A stretch of DNA of 64,000 nt from Ottelia alismoides (lineage: Eukaryota > Streptophyta > Magnoliopsida > Alismatales > Hydrocharitaceae), in the NCBI GenBank assembly GCA_037367405.1, contig JAZKJV010000686.1:186001-250000 (forward strand). Direction: 5' to 3'. This document shows, piece after piece, positions 11,587-24,208 of this stretch (positions are counted from its first letter, which is position 1; each line of letters begins with the position of its first letter). The notes beneath the pieces are model-generated. The model searched no databases and was not told where the DNA came from. It worked only from the letters and a program-made list of their open reading frames with translations. The position numbers and the translations under genes are program-made.

Positions 11587-12017
11587 CATGTCACAATCTC
11601 TACCCCTTCCTAGTTGATTACCATCTCTATCGCCGACTTCTTCGGGACTACATGGAGGGGGACCACCCACTTGGAGTCTAAGATGGGGAAAATAAAACCT
11701 CCTCCACATAGTTTTTCAATCTCTATCTGAACTAATTCACATAGATTAGGGTTTAATCTTCTTCTAAACTCATGGGAAGGTCTAGAATTATCCTTAAAAT
11801 AAATATGGTGTGAACAAAGTGTACCCGCGAGATCTGGAATAGTCCAACCTATAGCTTGCAATTCTTTATTTAAGACTTCTAACAACCTAGATTCCTGCTC
11901 TATAGTCAGCTTAGAACTAATGAAGATAGGGGATCTATATTTGGGCCCTGTACGAAAAGCATACTTGAGTGTAGGAGGTAGCGGCTTCAGCTTTGGCAAA
12001 ATGGTATCATCAACCAA
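11587..12017 (-). pseudogene. Ty3/gypsy (Athila-type) RT relic, N-terminal part, domain A
   Basis: A 135-codon open stretch (11610-12017) matches the start of an Athila RT region: L-P-P-T-L-K-Y-A-F, then A-I-G-W-T-I-P-D-L-A-G, C-S-H-H-I-Y, and S-K-W-V-V-P-L-H-V-V-P-K-K. The frame begins with TTG, so it is part of a polyprotein. It is interrupted by copia-1 just after the K-K-S-A-I-E-M-V-I-N word and resumes at 1170. Homologous parts of domains B and C lie at 26560-27512 and 50460-51288. Confidence 0.88.
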
Positions 12018-12665
12018 ATCAGGATGAACTATCTATGAATCTGATTATGTGTTGCATGAAGGTGGAACTATCTATGTTTTACTTGCCACCAACTCTTATG
12101 GGTTAGAAGTCGAATCACCATAGAAACCCGATAATTCTGCTAGATCCGCATCCAACTAATTATCAACAACCATTGATTAATTCGAGGAAGATGGAACTGA
12201 TAGATCCAAAGGGATCTCTAAGTTTACAAGAAACTAAGATGAATCATAGCTTTAGTACTGTGGTAACAACTCATAAATTGAGTCATGTAGATGTACTCTC
12301 TAGATGAGATATTCTTGCTTAGTCCTATCAAGTTTTGTTTCCATACCCCAACTTTGCTAACGACTCTGCAATCTGCCTCTGACGATGTAGAGAACTCTGT
12401 GTTTACTCTAAGTCAGGTTGCTGCCATTTTATCTGCTTCATCTTAAGTTACACTTCTCTGCGTAGAGAACAAAACTTCATCATCCTTGTCCGGTAATCAA
12501 AGGAAGCTCCAATAGTCCTAAGGAAAGGCCTTCCAAAAATGATATATGAATCTTTCAAATGATTGGGGATATTCATCTCAAGGGCAGTAAAGTCTACTTT
12601 ATAGCATTGTCCCTCAATCGTAATGATAACGTTCTTAACTTAACCCTTAGCCTTCTTTATAAACA
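12018..12665 (-). pseudogene. Athila-type protease C-terminal relic and protease-RT linker, domain A
   Basis: Near 12480-12660 on the minus strand the words V-K-N-V-I-I-T-I-E-G-Q-C-Y-K-V-D-F and then I-I-F-G-R-P-F-L-R-T-I-G-A-S-F-D-Y match the C-terminal half of a retropepsin-like protease. The same region in the plus-strand element is at about 39970-40140. The active-site half is missing: similarity stops at 12665, and LTR a begins about 25 bases later with no gag and no primer site between. The linker to RT (12018-12440) is full of stops. Confidence 0.75.
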
Positions 12666-15600
12666 TATATGCAAACTATAGTTATGCACGTGATTTGTGT
12701 AGTGGTCTATTGAACAAGGAAAATAAGGGTTTAATTTAATTGATTTATTAAGTGACAATGTAAACCTAATTATCCCTCAACAAAATTTTTAACTTAATTC
12801 TCAATCCAAAAATAAAATAAATGTGAGCAAGAGAAATAGCTATTTATTTACCTACGTAGTGTATAAGATCGAACTCAGGGGGCTACAAAATCCAGAGAGT
12901 TATATAAATCAATGAGAACTATGAAATAATAAGGAAGGAATTCTATGCACACTACTCTTGATTTTTATATTTTTAATTTTTCAGGAATTGTTTTTATATA
13001 TATTTTTATGCTTTTATGAATTTATATTTTTTAAAAACTAGTTATGCAAATGGTTTTTTTAAGAAAAGAAAATCAAACAAATAAGAGAATAAAAGAAAAT
13101 ATAAGGAAAGCAAGATTTTCGTATTTTTCGAATAGGGTAAAAATAGGCAAAAAATCAAATAAAACTATTTTTGGTTTTTGATAATTGTTATTTTTTATGA
13201 AATTTTGAGAACTTTTAAATTTTTAAGGTTTTCAAAATAATTAAAAACAAGAAAAGTGATAAATAGAAAACAATGCAACTATTTTGGGTTTTAAAAAAAA
13301 TAAAGTCAAAAATATAAGAAATGTAGGTAGAAATGGACATGACTTTTCAAAGTTTCCAGAAAACTAATTTATGATTTTTTTGGGATTTTCAGTGATTCTA
13401 TGATTTTTTTAGTGTTTTTAGATTTTTTTCCATTTTTTTACAAGGAATTCGCTAATGAAATTGATAAAGAAAATACAAATAACAATAATACGCACACAAA
13501 ATTTTTGTTAGTGATTTTTAAAAGGTTTTATATTTTTTATTATTTTTTATCGCCAACAGGAACTATTTTTGTTTTTTTATTTATTAAAATAATAAAATAC
13601 AAAATTAAAATTAAAAATTAGTGATGAAAGAAGTAATTAACTGGAACCTAAGATAAATTTTTGGGATTCTTCCATGACGCTTTTTTATTTATTAAATGCA
13701 CTTAATAATAAAAAAATATCGATGAATATGGAGCTTAAATACAATCAGTTTTATTTTGCAGTTTAAACAAATAACAAATTAGTAATGACAAGGGTCAATG
13801 ATGCCATTTTTCGAAAAGAACTCATGCCCGTGCACTAGATATATGCTGGAAAGGACCAATTAATAATTATTTAGGTTTCAAGGATTACACAATAACACAA
13901 AAATTTTTGTAACTAAACTAAATATCACGTGATGTGCATGCTTCTCACTTCAACATGAATTCAAATTTAAATTAAATAAATTAAATGGATTTTTACGCAA
14001 ATGATCAACAATTGACAGAATGATGCATGCCCAATTGAGGAATTATTTATAAATAAAAGGAATAAATGGTCTGATATGCAAAAGTCACCATGGTAGGTGC
14101 TAAGCACGTGCCTTGTTGATATTTAAAAACAGATCTAGATGGAATAATCCACGGCTAAGATTTGGGGATTTTTTGACAAAGGAGATTCAATCTGGAAGCA
14201 TCGTTCTTAATCGAACATCGCTCGGGGCTACTAGAAGAACTCGCTTGAAGGCTAACTCCGGCGAAGTTCAATTGAGAAGATCTTGCTTGATCTCCACCAG
14301 AATCATATTTAGAGAGCCTTTAAAGGTGCACACAGTTCTCCTGTGACAAAAGGATATGTTTTTTAATTCTGATGATGAAGCATCTCCAACCTAGAAGTTT
14401 CACATAGCCTGCAGTTGTATATAAATCTTCAGGTGTTCAATACTCAGATTTTTGCATTCCTCTTCCTATAGTTGAATCCATTGCTCAGAGGCAAAATTCC
14501 ATCTATCTTTATTATCAAGGAATAAGCAAAGTGGGGGTGGATGGATGTCACCGGTGACAGTGGCTGGAATGAGAATGAAATCAAGATTGGATGATGACGT
14601 GAGGGATCATATGCGAAAGAAAGAATGAAGAAGGTTTGGTGGATGTGATATACAGGTAAGAGAGTGAAAATGAAGGATCGGAGAGCTTCGATTGTGTGGA
14701 TTAAAGTGCTCCGATCGTGCGAATCAGAGCTCAGGTGTTGAGTTTTTTATTAACACTAGAGAAGGAAATAAACAAAATTAAACCCAGGAATGAAATGCAA
14801 ATTACTCTACGATGGATGGCAAAGGTCACGACCACAATCCTGTGGGTGTAAGGTGGGAGAAGCTTTTCGCACTGGCAGAACTTCTGCGGAGTAGTTGGAT
14901 CTTCTCCTCTAGCCAAACTGTCACTCTCCTGATCGCGGAGACACCTGTCTGTCACCTCAACACTCACTTGTAATCAATCTCTGGCGAAAAATTTAAAGAA
15001 AAACGGATTAACCCGAGCAAGGAAGGATCTTCCTCTGTAAATAGGGTGGCAACAGGAAAGTTTGAAATTCAAATATCATGCAATATGAGGCAAGAAGAAG
15101 GGAAGTGATGATTTGATGATGTAGGCGATGGCGAGGGCTAACAAAGTGAAGAAGAATATGGTAGGAGTTGATGACTACAGTGTGTGGGAAAATGAAGAGA
15201 AATAGGGTCACTAAGAAAAATACCAGGGGTAGTAGTCGTGGATTGGGGAGTTGACCAAAGTCAACAAACCTAGGCTCAACCAATCATGGCTCGGTTGGCT
15301 AGAAAGACAAAAGACACTACATGATAAATTAGGTAAAAATGAAAAATTAATCTAAAATAAAATCAAAAATCAATTTCAATAAAAATGTTTTAAAAATAAA
15401 AAATGTTAGGAATTAAAATAACTTATTTATAATGATTTGTAATGAGTTAAATAACTTATATACATGGGTAAAATAACTAAAACAATTTATTCATAATATA
15501 TATACCAATATATACAACATACACTACAATAAAAAGTATCTAAGGTGACGAATAAGTAGTGACGATTAACAATTTTCGTTGTTAAATTATAACACGGCGA

Positions 15601-15729
15601 TAATTACAGCTGTTCGTTGTTATTTTTTTAATAGATAATGACGATTATTATAAATCGTTGGGATCTTTGTATTAGGACGAAGAAATCGTGGGAAACAATA
15701 TTTTCGTTGCACCATAAACCATCAATTAT

Positions 15730-16250
15730 ATATTTCAAAGGGATGAATCAGGAGAAACCCCGTCTCCCATTTTACTCCACCGAAAGTGTCCAGGAGCAGA
15801 GCGACGTGGGAGAGGGACATGATTAGGGTTAGGGCAACATCGAGAGCAAGGACGGGCGAGGGGTGATGATGTTCGGCGGAATGGAGATGGTGAGGGAGAC
15901 AACAATGGAGATGGGGAGGGCGATGCGCAGAGCATGGTGGACAAGGAATGTGGATGGAAGACGATGAGAGGAGAGGTAGAGGTGGCCGGTAAGGTGGAAA
16001 AGGGTGCAATATTGGAGGAGGGAAAAGGTGAGTGGGAGGGAAAATGACGACGACTAAAAGGTAAAGGTGTTTATGGATGATCAGAGGGAGAGAGCATGAG
16101 AGGATGGGAGTAGATAGTATTTTAGGTGGGAAGAGGACATATGCATCAAAGTAGGAGGGCAGCGGACAAATTAGCAGATGGGAAGACCAAGGGTGGAAGA
16201 AAGTGGGTGGAATGATGCTTATTGTTAGCAATATGCATTGATCTTATCTA
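15730..16250. other. Purine-rich, GC-richer segment in the CACTA-like element
   Basis: About 500 bases dominated by GGGAGG/GATGG-type words, unlike the AT-rich surroundings. The minus-strand frame here is long (15722-16231) only because the complement is a Pro/Ser/His-rich low-complexity translation. It may be a captured promoter or 5' untranslated region; nothing identifies the source. Confidence 0.4.
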
Positions 16251-16328
16251 ACAATCCCCATTGTCGGTAGTGATTGATGATTCCAATTGCAAGCGGTAAT
16301 ATTTTTATGAGATATTTTTTTTATTTTT

Positions 16329-16703
16329 TTGAATGATTTTTCTGGTCGGATGATTTTGGGAAAGCATGTAGAAGAGGGCATATGCCAAGGTAATTATGGC
16401 ATGATATATAGCTTCGGGGGCATGTGTTGCATCTGCATCATTTGCGGTGGGAAACTGGCAGCGATCGACTTGAACCAGAAGCCCAAGAGATCCTTGACAG
16501 AGGAAATAGTGGTGCGGATGCCCTTTGTTTCTATTCACCCCTTCTACTGCAGTGATTTCTGTTGTTGTCACCAGTTATATCAAATTTCACGAATACATTG
16601 TACTCATGTAGACAAGCACACAACTGTAGCTATAGGTTGGACGGAAGAAGGACATTGGAATGAGAGGATGTTGTGGATTCTTGTTGATTATTCTTTAGAC
16701 TAG
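16329..16703 (+). other. Unrecognised open frame, possible captured exon
   Basis: A 124-codon ATG-initiated frame with words G-K-H-V-E-E-G-I-C-Q-G-N-Y-G, a Cys-rich patch G-M-C-C-I-C-I-I-C-G-G-K, and K-P-K-R-S-L-T-E-E-I-V-V-R-M. Composition is protein-like and not low complexity, but I do not recognise the family. The opposite strand is also open for 88 codons. It could be a fragment of a host gene carried by the element or chance. Confidence 0.3.
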
Positions 16704-17309
16704 AAAAAACTGAATTATGCCATATAATTACCAACTTGCCCCATTTTATATCACATATACCTAATTTTATTACCTCTTTCATATTTTAGTTTAAATTGGT
16801 TGTCTTATAATCTCACACTCTTACTAAAACATGTTGATTTTGCTAATATTTTACCACTGAGGTTAATCTCTCAATTACCTTATCTATTGGAATCAATTGT
16901 AAACTAGAGACTAACATCCAACTTGTCCTTTCAGGAATTAACTAGATTTCATGAAGAACTAGAATTAAAATGGTACATGTACATCTCATCATCTCCAATA
17001 GTATATCTGGAAATGGTACATATACATTTCATAATCTCACAATATTGAATCCGCCTCTTTTTTCTTTCCATGTAGACTTGGAATGTAGTTTCTTTTTTAT
17101 GACTGGTCATGTTCAACTGTCACAGTTCCTCGTTTTGTAGAAGCAACCATTTGACCAGTTGTAAGGATGTGCATAGAAAAACAGATATATCTTTTAGCTT
17201 TAGGGATTTATGTTTGCATTTAGGTTATTGATTATATAGCAGATGCTGAGGCATAGATTCCTCATACCAAAGCAAAGGGTGGATAACGATTTCCACATCC
17301 TCCCTATTC

Positions 17310-17439
17310 TTCAAAGATAATGAAGACAGTGGTGAAGAGTTGTTCATATTTCCTGCAGATCTTGACCACTGTCCTATTAAAAGCATGTTGCCAATCAAAT
17401 TGAAGGTTTTACTTTTCCAGTGCATGTTCCGAATCCGAT
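17310..17439 (+). other. Possible captured exon fragment
   Basis: Reading D-N-E-D-S-G-E-E-L-F-I-F-P-A-D-L-D-H-C then P-I-K-S-M-L-P-I-K-L-K-V-L-L-F-Q up to a stop at about 17439. Acidic then hydrophobic/basic composition is gene-like. Unrecognised, no start codon seen; offered only as evidence for captured sequence. Confidence 0.25.
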
Positions 17440-17464
17440 ATTGAAACCTTCTCCCTGCAATTGT

Positions 17465-17575
17465 AGAGCATTATATCAGTAATGCATTTGAGTTCTCATA
17501 ATACCGTTATCATTATTATTATTGCACATTTAGAGCATTATATCAGCAATGCATTTAAGCTCTCTAAATGCCAAT
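17465..17575. repeat. Local duplication of about 60 bases
   Basis: AGAGCATTATATCAGTAATG followed by CATTTGAG recurs some 65 bases downstream as AGAGCATTATATCAGCAATG with CATTTAAG, separated by a short TTA/TTG run. A minor internal duplication within the CACTA-like element. Confidence 0.65.
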
Positions 17576-18759
17576 ATCATGCTTCTTCTTTGAATCTTTC
17601 TGAATGAATATGCTTCTATGCTTTGTGACATGACATACTCATTGACATGCAGTATACAAAATTCCTATTACGTCGTTCCTGGGAAAAGCCATACTATTTT
17701 GAATCAATTGTATGAAGCCTTCTGATGTATTTTGATTTAGCAGGTCTGTTTTGATTCCAAACTATTTTTTTCAAAATCCAATAACATCTAGGTCAAAAAA
17801 TGACAATCTCATGGTAACAGCCGTGCACAGAGCTCTCACTATGCTGATCTAGGGAAAGGTCAGGCCACTAGGGATCTATTCCTTATTAATCATGCATGGA
17901 ATTTGTATTGGCTATGCATTTTATCAGAATCTGACTAGTGGTGGATTGGTAGAGATGCAGATGTCCATTTATAAAGAGTATACTTGTTCTTTGACATTTA
18001 ATTTTAATGCTAAAATCTCTCCACCTTGTACATGTACACGCTAATTTTTATTAGTGCCCATTATAGTCTCCAACAATAATGATTTCAGAGAACATCAAAG
18101 CTTTCTTTTTTTACCTTGTCTTCTATTTAATAAAATTTAGATGGCATCCTACATTAGAGGACCATACTTCGATTTTGGAAATAAGTTATTTGTAATGACT
18201 TGTTCATTTGATAGTTAGTAGTTCTTTTTATGATACAAGTTGGATGAAATAGTGGTAGTATGGTTGAGAAATCTACTGTAATTTTAACTTGCGAGAAAAG
18301 TTATTAATGAAAATTTCCTGTTACATTTCTATCGAATGATGCTTGGTTTACATGGCTAAATCTGATGGTATTTGACAGGTTTCTTTAGATACTTGAAGGA
18401 ATGAAAATTTGTCATGGAAAAGCATAAACAATAGGGGCTAAAATGCTCAAGAATTTTCACAGGTTAGGTGTTGATTGTATTCTATAGGTTTCTTATTATA
18501 TGAAAACACTATCACTATAACGAGACATCATTTCTATGTCAAATATCATGTGTAGGGCTGGAATGAGTTTTCACATATTTGTATCTAATCTCATGCTCGA
18601 GAAATGTCATTTTAGTTTTTATTTTTTAACGTTATGTAATAGTATTGCTTTGCTATGTCCATGACCAGTTATGAGTTCTCTGCCAACAAAGAGGTGTTGA
18701 TCCTCGCAACTCGACTTAATACTAGATTGACCTTCTTTTAATTAAGATAGTGCAATCTC

Positions 18760-20190
18760 GCTTATATGAAAATAATAGACAACTTAGTAAAGACTGGTTA
18801 AGGAAAGCAAATTGTTCCAAACACAATGCATGAGTAAGGACAAGGTTATATGGACTTTTCGAGAGGCCAGACATGTTGATTTTTAACCTGTACACTACCA
18901 ACTTCTAGTTTATGTTGACTGCCTATGTATATGACTGCTAACAACTTGTGTATATGTGAACAGGAGAGATGGCCAACTGTTGTTCTCCTTTCGATCACAT
19001 CTCTATCCACAGATGACGATGGTCGACTTAGGTAATGATTTCAGAAGGAAAAAACCTTGTTTTCTCCTTAGATGTTTACTTCTTATAGTGCCTTTTCACT
19101 TATGTAAAGTTAAGTTGGATGGAACTATATGCAATGGAAGTTACATTCTAAATCTTATGAAGCAAATATTTCTGAATATTAGCTTGAAAATAGTACTTGC
19201 CATTAGAATTATTGAAAATTTTTTAATACTAAACCTATTCTCTTGTATACACTTATATTCATATTTTGAATTATAATATATAAATAGAATTCTTCTATAT
19301 TTTGAACAAATATGAATAGCTTGCATTCATGGTAATTTAACTTTTTTTTTGTAAACTATCATTTGTTATTTAAAACATTGACAAGACATCTCTAACACTA
19401 GTATTACTCTAATTTCACCTTAATCTCTCTCTCTCTCTCTTTCTATTTTTGCATATTTTGTTTGTCAAAGTAATGTGTCATAAGAAGAATAGAACGACGA
19501 AAGATGCACTTGCAAGTGTATAGTCTTATACTTAACTTGGTTTTATAAACACATGTCATATACAAACAATAAACAACTTAGTAAAGACATGTCAAGGTCA
19601 CAAATCGTTTCGAACTTTTGAACACAATCACTGACAAGAATAATGCCATATTATATTACTTGTCTAAATATTATAAAATTTACAATAACTAGCAAGAATA
19701 ATGCCATACTATATTACTTATCTAAATATTACAAAATTTTCAAACTTCTGGCTCTTTCTAATGCTCATCTAGCATATTGAATGAACTTAATATGTGTCTA
19801 ACAGATAAGTTGAATCTTTGTTGCTTATTGTAGTCGCTATCCTCTGTAGAAACCAATGAGCATCATGCAATGACAAAGAGATATAGAGAGTTTCTTGAAT
19901 TACAATAATGCTTTCTTTCGTAGAATCATATGCTAACACTATAAAGACATGATGACTTCATAATTGCTACACTGTCGATCTCTAGTTTATGTTGACAGTT
20001 TGTGTATATGGCTGCAGACAACTTGTGTACACGTCAACAGGAGTGGTGACCAACTATTGTTATCCTTTTTATCACATCTCCATTCATAGATGAAAACGGT
20101 CGACTCGGGTAATGATTTAAGAATGGAAAAAAACATCAGCTTTCTCCTTCAATGGTTGCTTCTTGTACTTGTTTTCATTCATGGTAAAAA
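18760..20190 (+). repeat. Diverged direct duplication in the CACTA-like element
   Basis: Two copies, about 18760-19110 and 19560-20190, share ordered words including ACAACTTAGTAAAGAC, TCTAGTTTATGTTGAC, ACAACTTGTGTA, a CAACAGGAG or GAACAGGAG acceptor-like site, and GGTCGACT. After the acceptor-like AG both copies translate similarly, P-T-[VI]-V-[LI]-L then I-T-S and D-[DE]-[DN]-G-R-L, with copy 2 carrying a TGA three codons in. This pattern suggests a duplicated exon of a captured gene. A second small duplication lies at about 19632-19745. Confidence 0.55.
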
Positions 20191-21069
20191 TGTGGCGTCT
20201 CTTTTTTTTGTGAAAAAAGTTAAGTTGTATACTGTAGAAATATTTGCCCATATATATGGTCGCAAAATAATCGAACACATATAATTAATATAATTAAAGA
20301 TGGAAGATGTATGGTTGATTAACTAGTAGGAATATTTTATCACCTCATGCTAACATTGTACTTGGTAAGTGAGATTTCTTTTTTTTGTTGTGTATCACCT
20401 CTTCCATGTTGACCTCTAAGTCCAAAAGATAAGACAAGGCATTATGATTATCACAAAAATTTGATCCATTTGTGTATATTTTAGATCCATTTGTACTGAA
20501 ATCATTTTTTGGGCATCACAGTTGATTTTTGATGTATATGTTACATGCCATGAAAATTATGTCATGATATGTTCCCTTAAATTTTATCATGCCATGAATA
20601 TATTGGACATCCTGTTAAATAATGGTATATCCTCTTCATTTTGCAGGAAGTTATATAGCTCAAGGATGGGGGAATACATGTTTTATTAGACTTTTTACTT
20701 TATTGGTTAGCCTTCATTGTGGTGTAGCATTTCAAATCTTAATTTATTTATTTTTTAATACTAGATAGTTCAAGTAGGAAAACTAGGTGAACATGTGGTA
20801 GATTTTGTTGTTATCTGTGTAAGTTGCAACACTCAGAATTTAAATAGAGTTCTTATGTTAATTTGTTTGGGAAATCATTAATGATATCAGATTTAGTTTA
20901 TCCATTCATACACTTATATTTGGTTAGTATATGCAATAGTATTCAACCAATAAATTTATTATAACTTATATAATAAAAATAAATTTGTGTTGAATCTATC
21001 CTACACTATATAGCGACGGAAACATGCATTGATATACATAAAGAAGCCAAATAACATCCAAATAGTGAC

Positions 21070-21195
21070 AGATTACGGATTTTATTCGTTGCAAAAGACA
21101 AATTAACAAATTTTTTATTTGTTGCAAAAGATAAATTAATGACGTTTTTATTTGTTGCAAAAGATAAACTAATGACGCTTTTATTTGTTGCCATT
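21070..21195. repeat. Subterminal repeats of the CACTA-like element
   Basis: Four consecutive units of roughly 32 bases built around TTTTATTTGTTGCAAAAGA and TAAATTAATGACG. Arrays of short repeats near the ends are typical CACTA transposase-binding regions. Confidence 0.7.
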
Positions 21196-22305
21196 TAAAA
21201 TCTCTCATCATTTATTAATCGTTGCCATAAATTTAACAACAGCTTGTATAGCAATGATTTTTGCAACGAATTGCAAATTTGTCACGAGATTGCATGGTGA
21301 CGCTTTATTCGTTGAGCACTTCACAAAAAAAGTGTCGCTAAAGGTCACTAATGTTGTAGTGATCGTGATTTATTGCATTATTTTTACAAACATACATCTA
21401 ACTTAATAATTTATTATTTTCAAATATTCTACAATGATTTTAGTGATATTTTTGTTTTATTTATGAAATCATTTATTAGGTTAAATAAATAGGGGTATTT
21501 TAGAATATACATAGTGATACATATAGAATTTTTACATGAATTTATTTTTTTACTTTTGATTTTGTGATTTTTGTTTGTATTTTTAGAAAATAAACTATAA
21601 TATAAATGCATACATAGATAGTTAGAAATACAGTTTTATACAAGGATATAAGAAAAAAATATGCATACATAATATACATAGGTATAATATACAATAGCAC
21701 CCAAATAGCCTCATTTCACATCTTAACTCTGTGAAATCACTTTCATTTTAGAGATTATTTATGACGAGTACAATAAATGTGAGTTTGCTTCATTTTGAGC
21801 TTTTAAGAAGATATTGATCTGACAAGTTGAGCTTTATGGCTTTTTCAAAGTGTCATTATTTATAAAATGTACAATGGTTCTTCTTGCAATTATTTTTAAT
21901 ATTTACAATTTCTTTTTATGTACAAGTTCTAAGAAGACAATAAAATTTGAGGTGAAAATGGTGATTAATATAATAGAGTAAGTGGTATGTATTATATATA
22001 AGTGATGAATATACACAAGTGAGATTGATTTTCTTTATTATTTGAATGAAGGCCTTATCTCCCCCTACTTTATTCATGTTCGATTAGGTGAAGTCTTGAC
22101 CAACTCTAGGTGTCAGATTTATCCCATATTTATTTCATGTACACAGTCTTTGGTTTTCTTTATTTTTTCTATGCTTATTGATTTATTTATTTTAGGTTGA
22201 AATAGTGCTCAATATACAATATTTGTACTAGAATTAGGGTTAATAAAAGGAGAAATTTATTAAGCTAAAATAAATAAATAAAGATGATGAAATGCATATT
22301 CATCA

Positions 22306-22342
22306 TCCCCCTATGATTTACTTTTTCTAGTCTCTTAGAAAA
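22306..22342 (-). other. Polypurine tract and upstream hairpin of domain B
   Basis: Reading the minus strand, AAATCATAGGGGGA ends exactly at the LTR a start (TGATGAAT). Directly upstream, TTTTCTAAG-AGA-CTAGAAAA (22323-22342 on the plus strand) folds as a hairpin with one bulge. It aligns with the perfect hairpin TTTGCTAG-GGA-CTAGCAAA before the polypurine tract at 43661-43679; the fourth pair changes from G-C to T-A with pairing kept. Confidence 0.8.
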
Positions 22343-23689
22343 CACATATTTGAAGAGTAAGTTACTAAAAGAAAAAGAAAAGGAATAAAGGAAAAAATAA
22401 AGAACTTATAATAACATTGATTATTAAAATTTTCTTCCTAAAATTAAAGTATGGAGCTTGGTCAGACCTTTGGATTATTAATTTGGCTGAATCTTATTGG
22501 GAATAGGATTTAAGACTCAACAACCCTAAAGTTCCACAATTATATGTTCAAGTCGCCTCAATAGTCAGGTACGAACAAGTCTACATACGTAAACTCTTAC
22601 GATTATGAATCTTTACTCGTACTGTATAAGTGAAATATAGATCCCTACTTCAGAAGTTATAAAGAAACAACCTCTTCTAACAAGGTAACCCTAATTCCCC
22701 GGTCTAGATTTGATTTACTCGAGGAGCGGGGTATTCCCTGTAAAGTTCAAGTACAATCATCTCAAGAACAGGGGGTAGAGAAGAGAATGGACTATGGCCA
22801 GTGTAGCCAAATATCCTTGGAGCTTGTCCAGTGTAGCCAAGTCTCCAACCCTAGGCTTACTTGATATAAGACTTTGAGACATACATCTTACGTATGAATT
22901 TTTTTAATACATACAATGGTGCAGCATGTACATAAGAAGTTTTCTTCTTGAGCTAGTAGACTATCCCTCTTTTGAAGTTTATTGCAACCCACAGCATCCT
23001 GTCGTTAGACGTCAGCACCACCACACTAGGTTGAGACACATTGGCCACTTATTGTGACTATTAATGTTTCCACACGTGCATTTCCCCAACTCAAAGGATT
23101 ACGTCTCCTCACCATCTCATCCATGTTAATCTACGTATAGAGTGCTTGTCCAAGTGAAGCCACTGTATAAATGGGTCAGGCATGGATTGTTACATAATCT
23201 AGACCAATCAGGATGACATGTGAACATAGTCTTGTGAACATAAAGAATTAAGTCGCTTGACCTAAAAATTCCTAACTCCAGTTCCTATAAGTTTCCTAAT
23301 AAATTAAGTAGATTAAGGTCTTAACCAAGCTCCACTCTTCGATTTTATTACAGACTATTTTAAATATCAATATCATTCAAAAAATGCACATGCAACAAAA
23401 AATGTTTTTAAACAAAAAGTGAAGAGTTAGTGGATTGAATGTATTTACAAGAATTAAAAAGACTTATATACATATTTATAAGTGTTTTATACAAGTATAA
23501 TATAGGGATTATAAAAGTTTTGTACAAAATTTTATTTTACAAGAGGATTTTATTTGCAACCTTCGAATACAAATTTAATAAAAGGATTTGTTAGACAACA
23601 ATAAATTTTACTTACAGGAAGAGAAGTGATTAAGGCTTTTATACACGCGTGGATTTTAGAACAAACATAAACATCCCATAATTAATATT
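22343..23689 (-). other. Domain B 3' tail, non-coding
   Basis: No open frame of interest. Scattered words are shared with the tails of C (33219-33991 plus 47357-47700) and of the plus-strand element (42540-43640), for example GGAGCTTGGTC/GGAGCTCAG followed by CCTTTGGATTA, and a GAGCGGGGTATTCCCT word matching the complement of GGGAATACTCCGCTTC. This shows a common 3' untranslated tail of over 1 kb. Confidence 0.6.
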
Positions 23690-24130
23690 CCACATGACAA
23701 AATATTTTGCAAAAACTTTTCAAACCTTTTCAAAGACTTTTACAAAAGATTTTACAAACATTTACAAAATATTTTAAAAATGATTTTGCAAAAGTTTTAC
23801 AAATCATTTTGAACATTTTACAAATCATTTTTCAAGCAATTTTACACATGAGTTTTTGCAAACATTTTCTTTTCAACTATTTTACAAACATTTTGTATAA
23901 TATACATAATTTTATACAAAAAATATAAATCATTTTGTAAACAAAACAATTTGACAAATATTTTTACAAATATTTGTACAAAAATAATTTTACAACAATT
24001 TGTAAAAACATTTTTACAAACAATTTACAAATAGTTTACCTTTTTATAAAATATTTTACCAAACAATTCTTACAAACAATTTGATAAAAGCTTTTTGCAA
24101 ATCATTATACAAATCATTTTTCAAAATATT
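23690..24130 (-). repeat. TTTGCAAAA-type degenerate repeat field, domain B
   Basis: Dense, irregular repetition of ATTTTACAAA/TTTGCAAAA words with near inverted symmetry. Equivalent fields lie at the same place, just 3' of the hairpin array, in the plus-strand element (41850-42480) and domain C (47700-48420). Confidence 0.75.
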
Positions 24131-24208
24131 TTTTTAAGTCATCGCCATATTATAAAAAAAACAAAAGTATGAGTTATGTCTAAAGTATATATATAATATA
24201 TATGACAA

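Larger units (their letters stand above)
15522..21361. mobile_element. CACTA-like DNA transposon, probably non-autonomous
   Basis: Begins CACTACAATAAAAAG and ends ...ATGTTGTAGTG, the hallmark CACTA terminal inverted repeat. Flanking triplets are ATA and ATC, a 2-of-3 match to the expected 3-bp duplication. Both ends carry subterminal words such as GTTGTTAAATT and GTGACG/GCGACA, plus a tandem set at 21070-21195. I could not recognise a transposase. The interior holds fragments that look like pieces of host exons, and several internal duplications, so a non-autonomous element that captured host sequence is the best reading. It lies wholly within LTR a. Confidence 0.75.
12691..22305 (-). repeat. 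LTR a (Athila-type, minus strand), interrupted by a CACTA-like element
   Basis: On the minus strand it starts TGATGAATATGCATTTCATC (22305 downward), matching the start of the plus-strand element's LTR at 33992. It ends near 12691. Removing the insertion at 15522-21361 leaves about 3.78 kb, close to LTR b (3.82 kb) and to the plus-strand element (3.63 and 3.66 kb). It keeps the inverted W-box pair GTTGACCAAAGTCAAC at 15250-15265. The 5' side abuts the polypurine tract of domain B, so it is B's 3' LTR. Its inner end is approximate because no primer site follows. Confidence 0.8.

Noticed and set aside
15722..16231. 169-codon minus-strand Pro/Ser/His-rich frame
   Set aside because: Complement of a purine-rich low-complexity stretch; overlapping frames are equally open. 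No evidence of coding.
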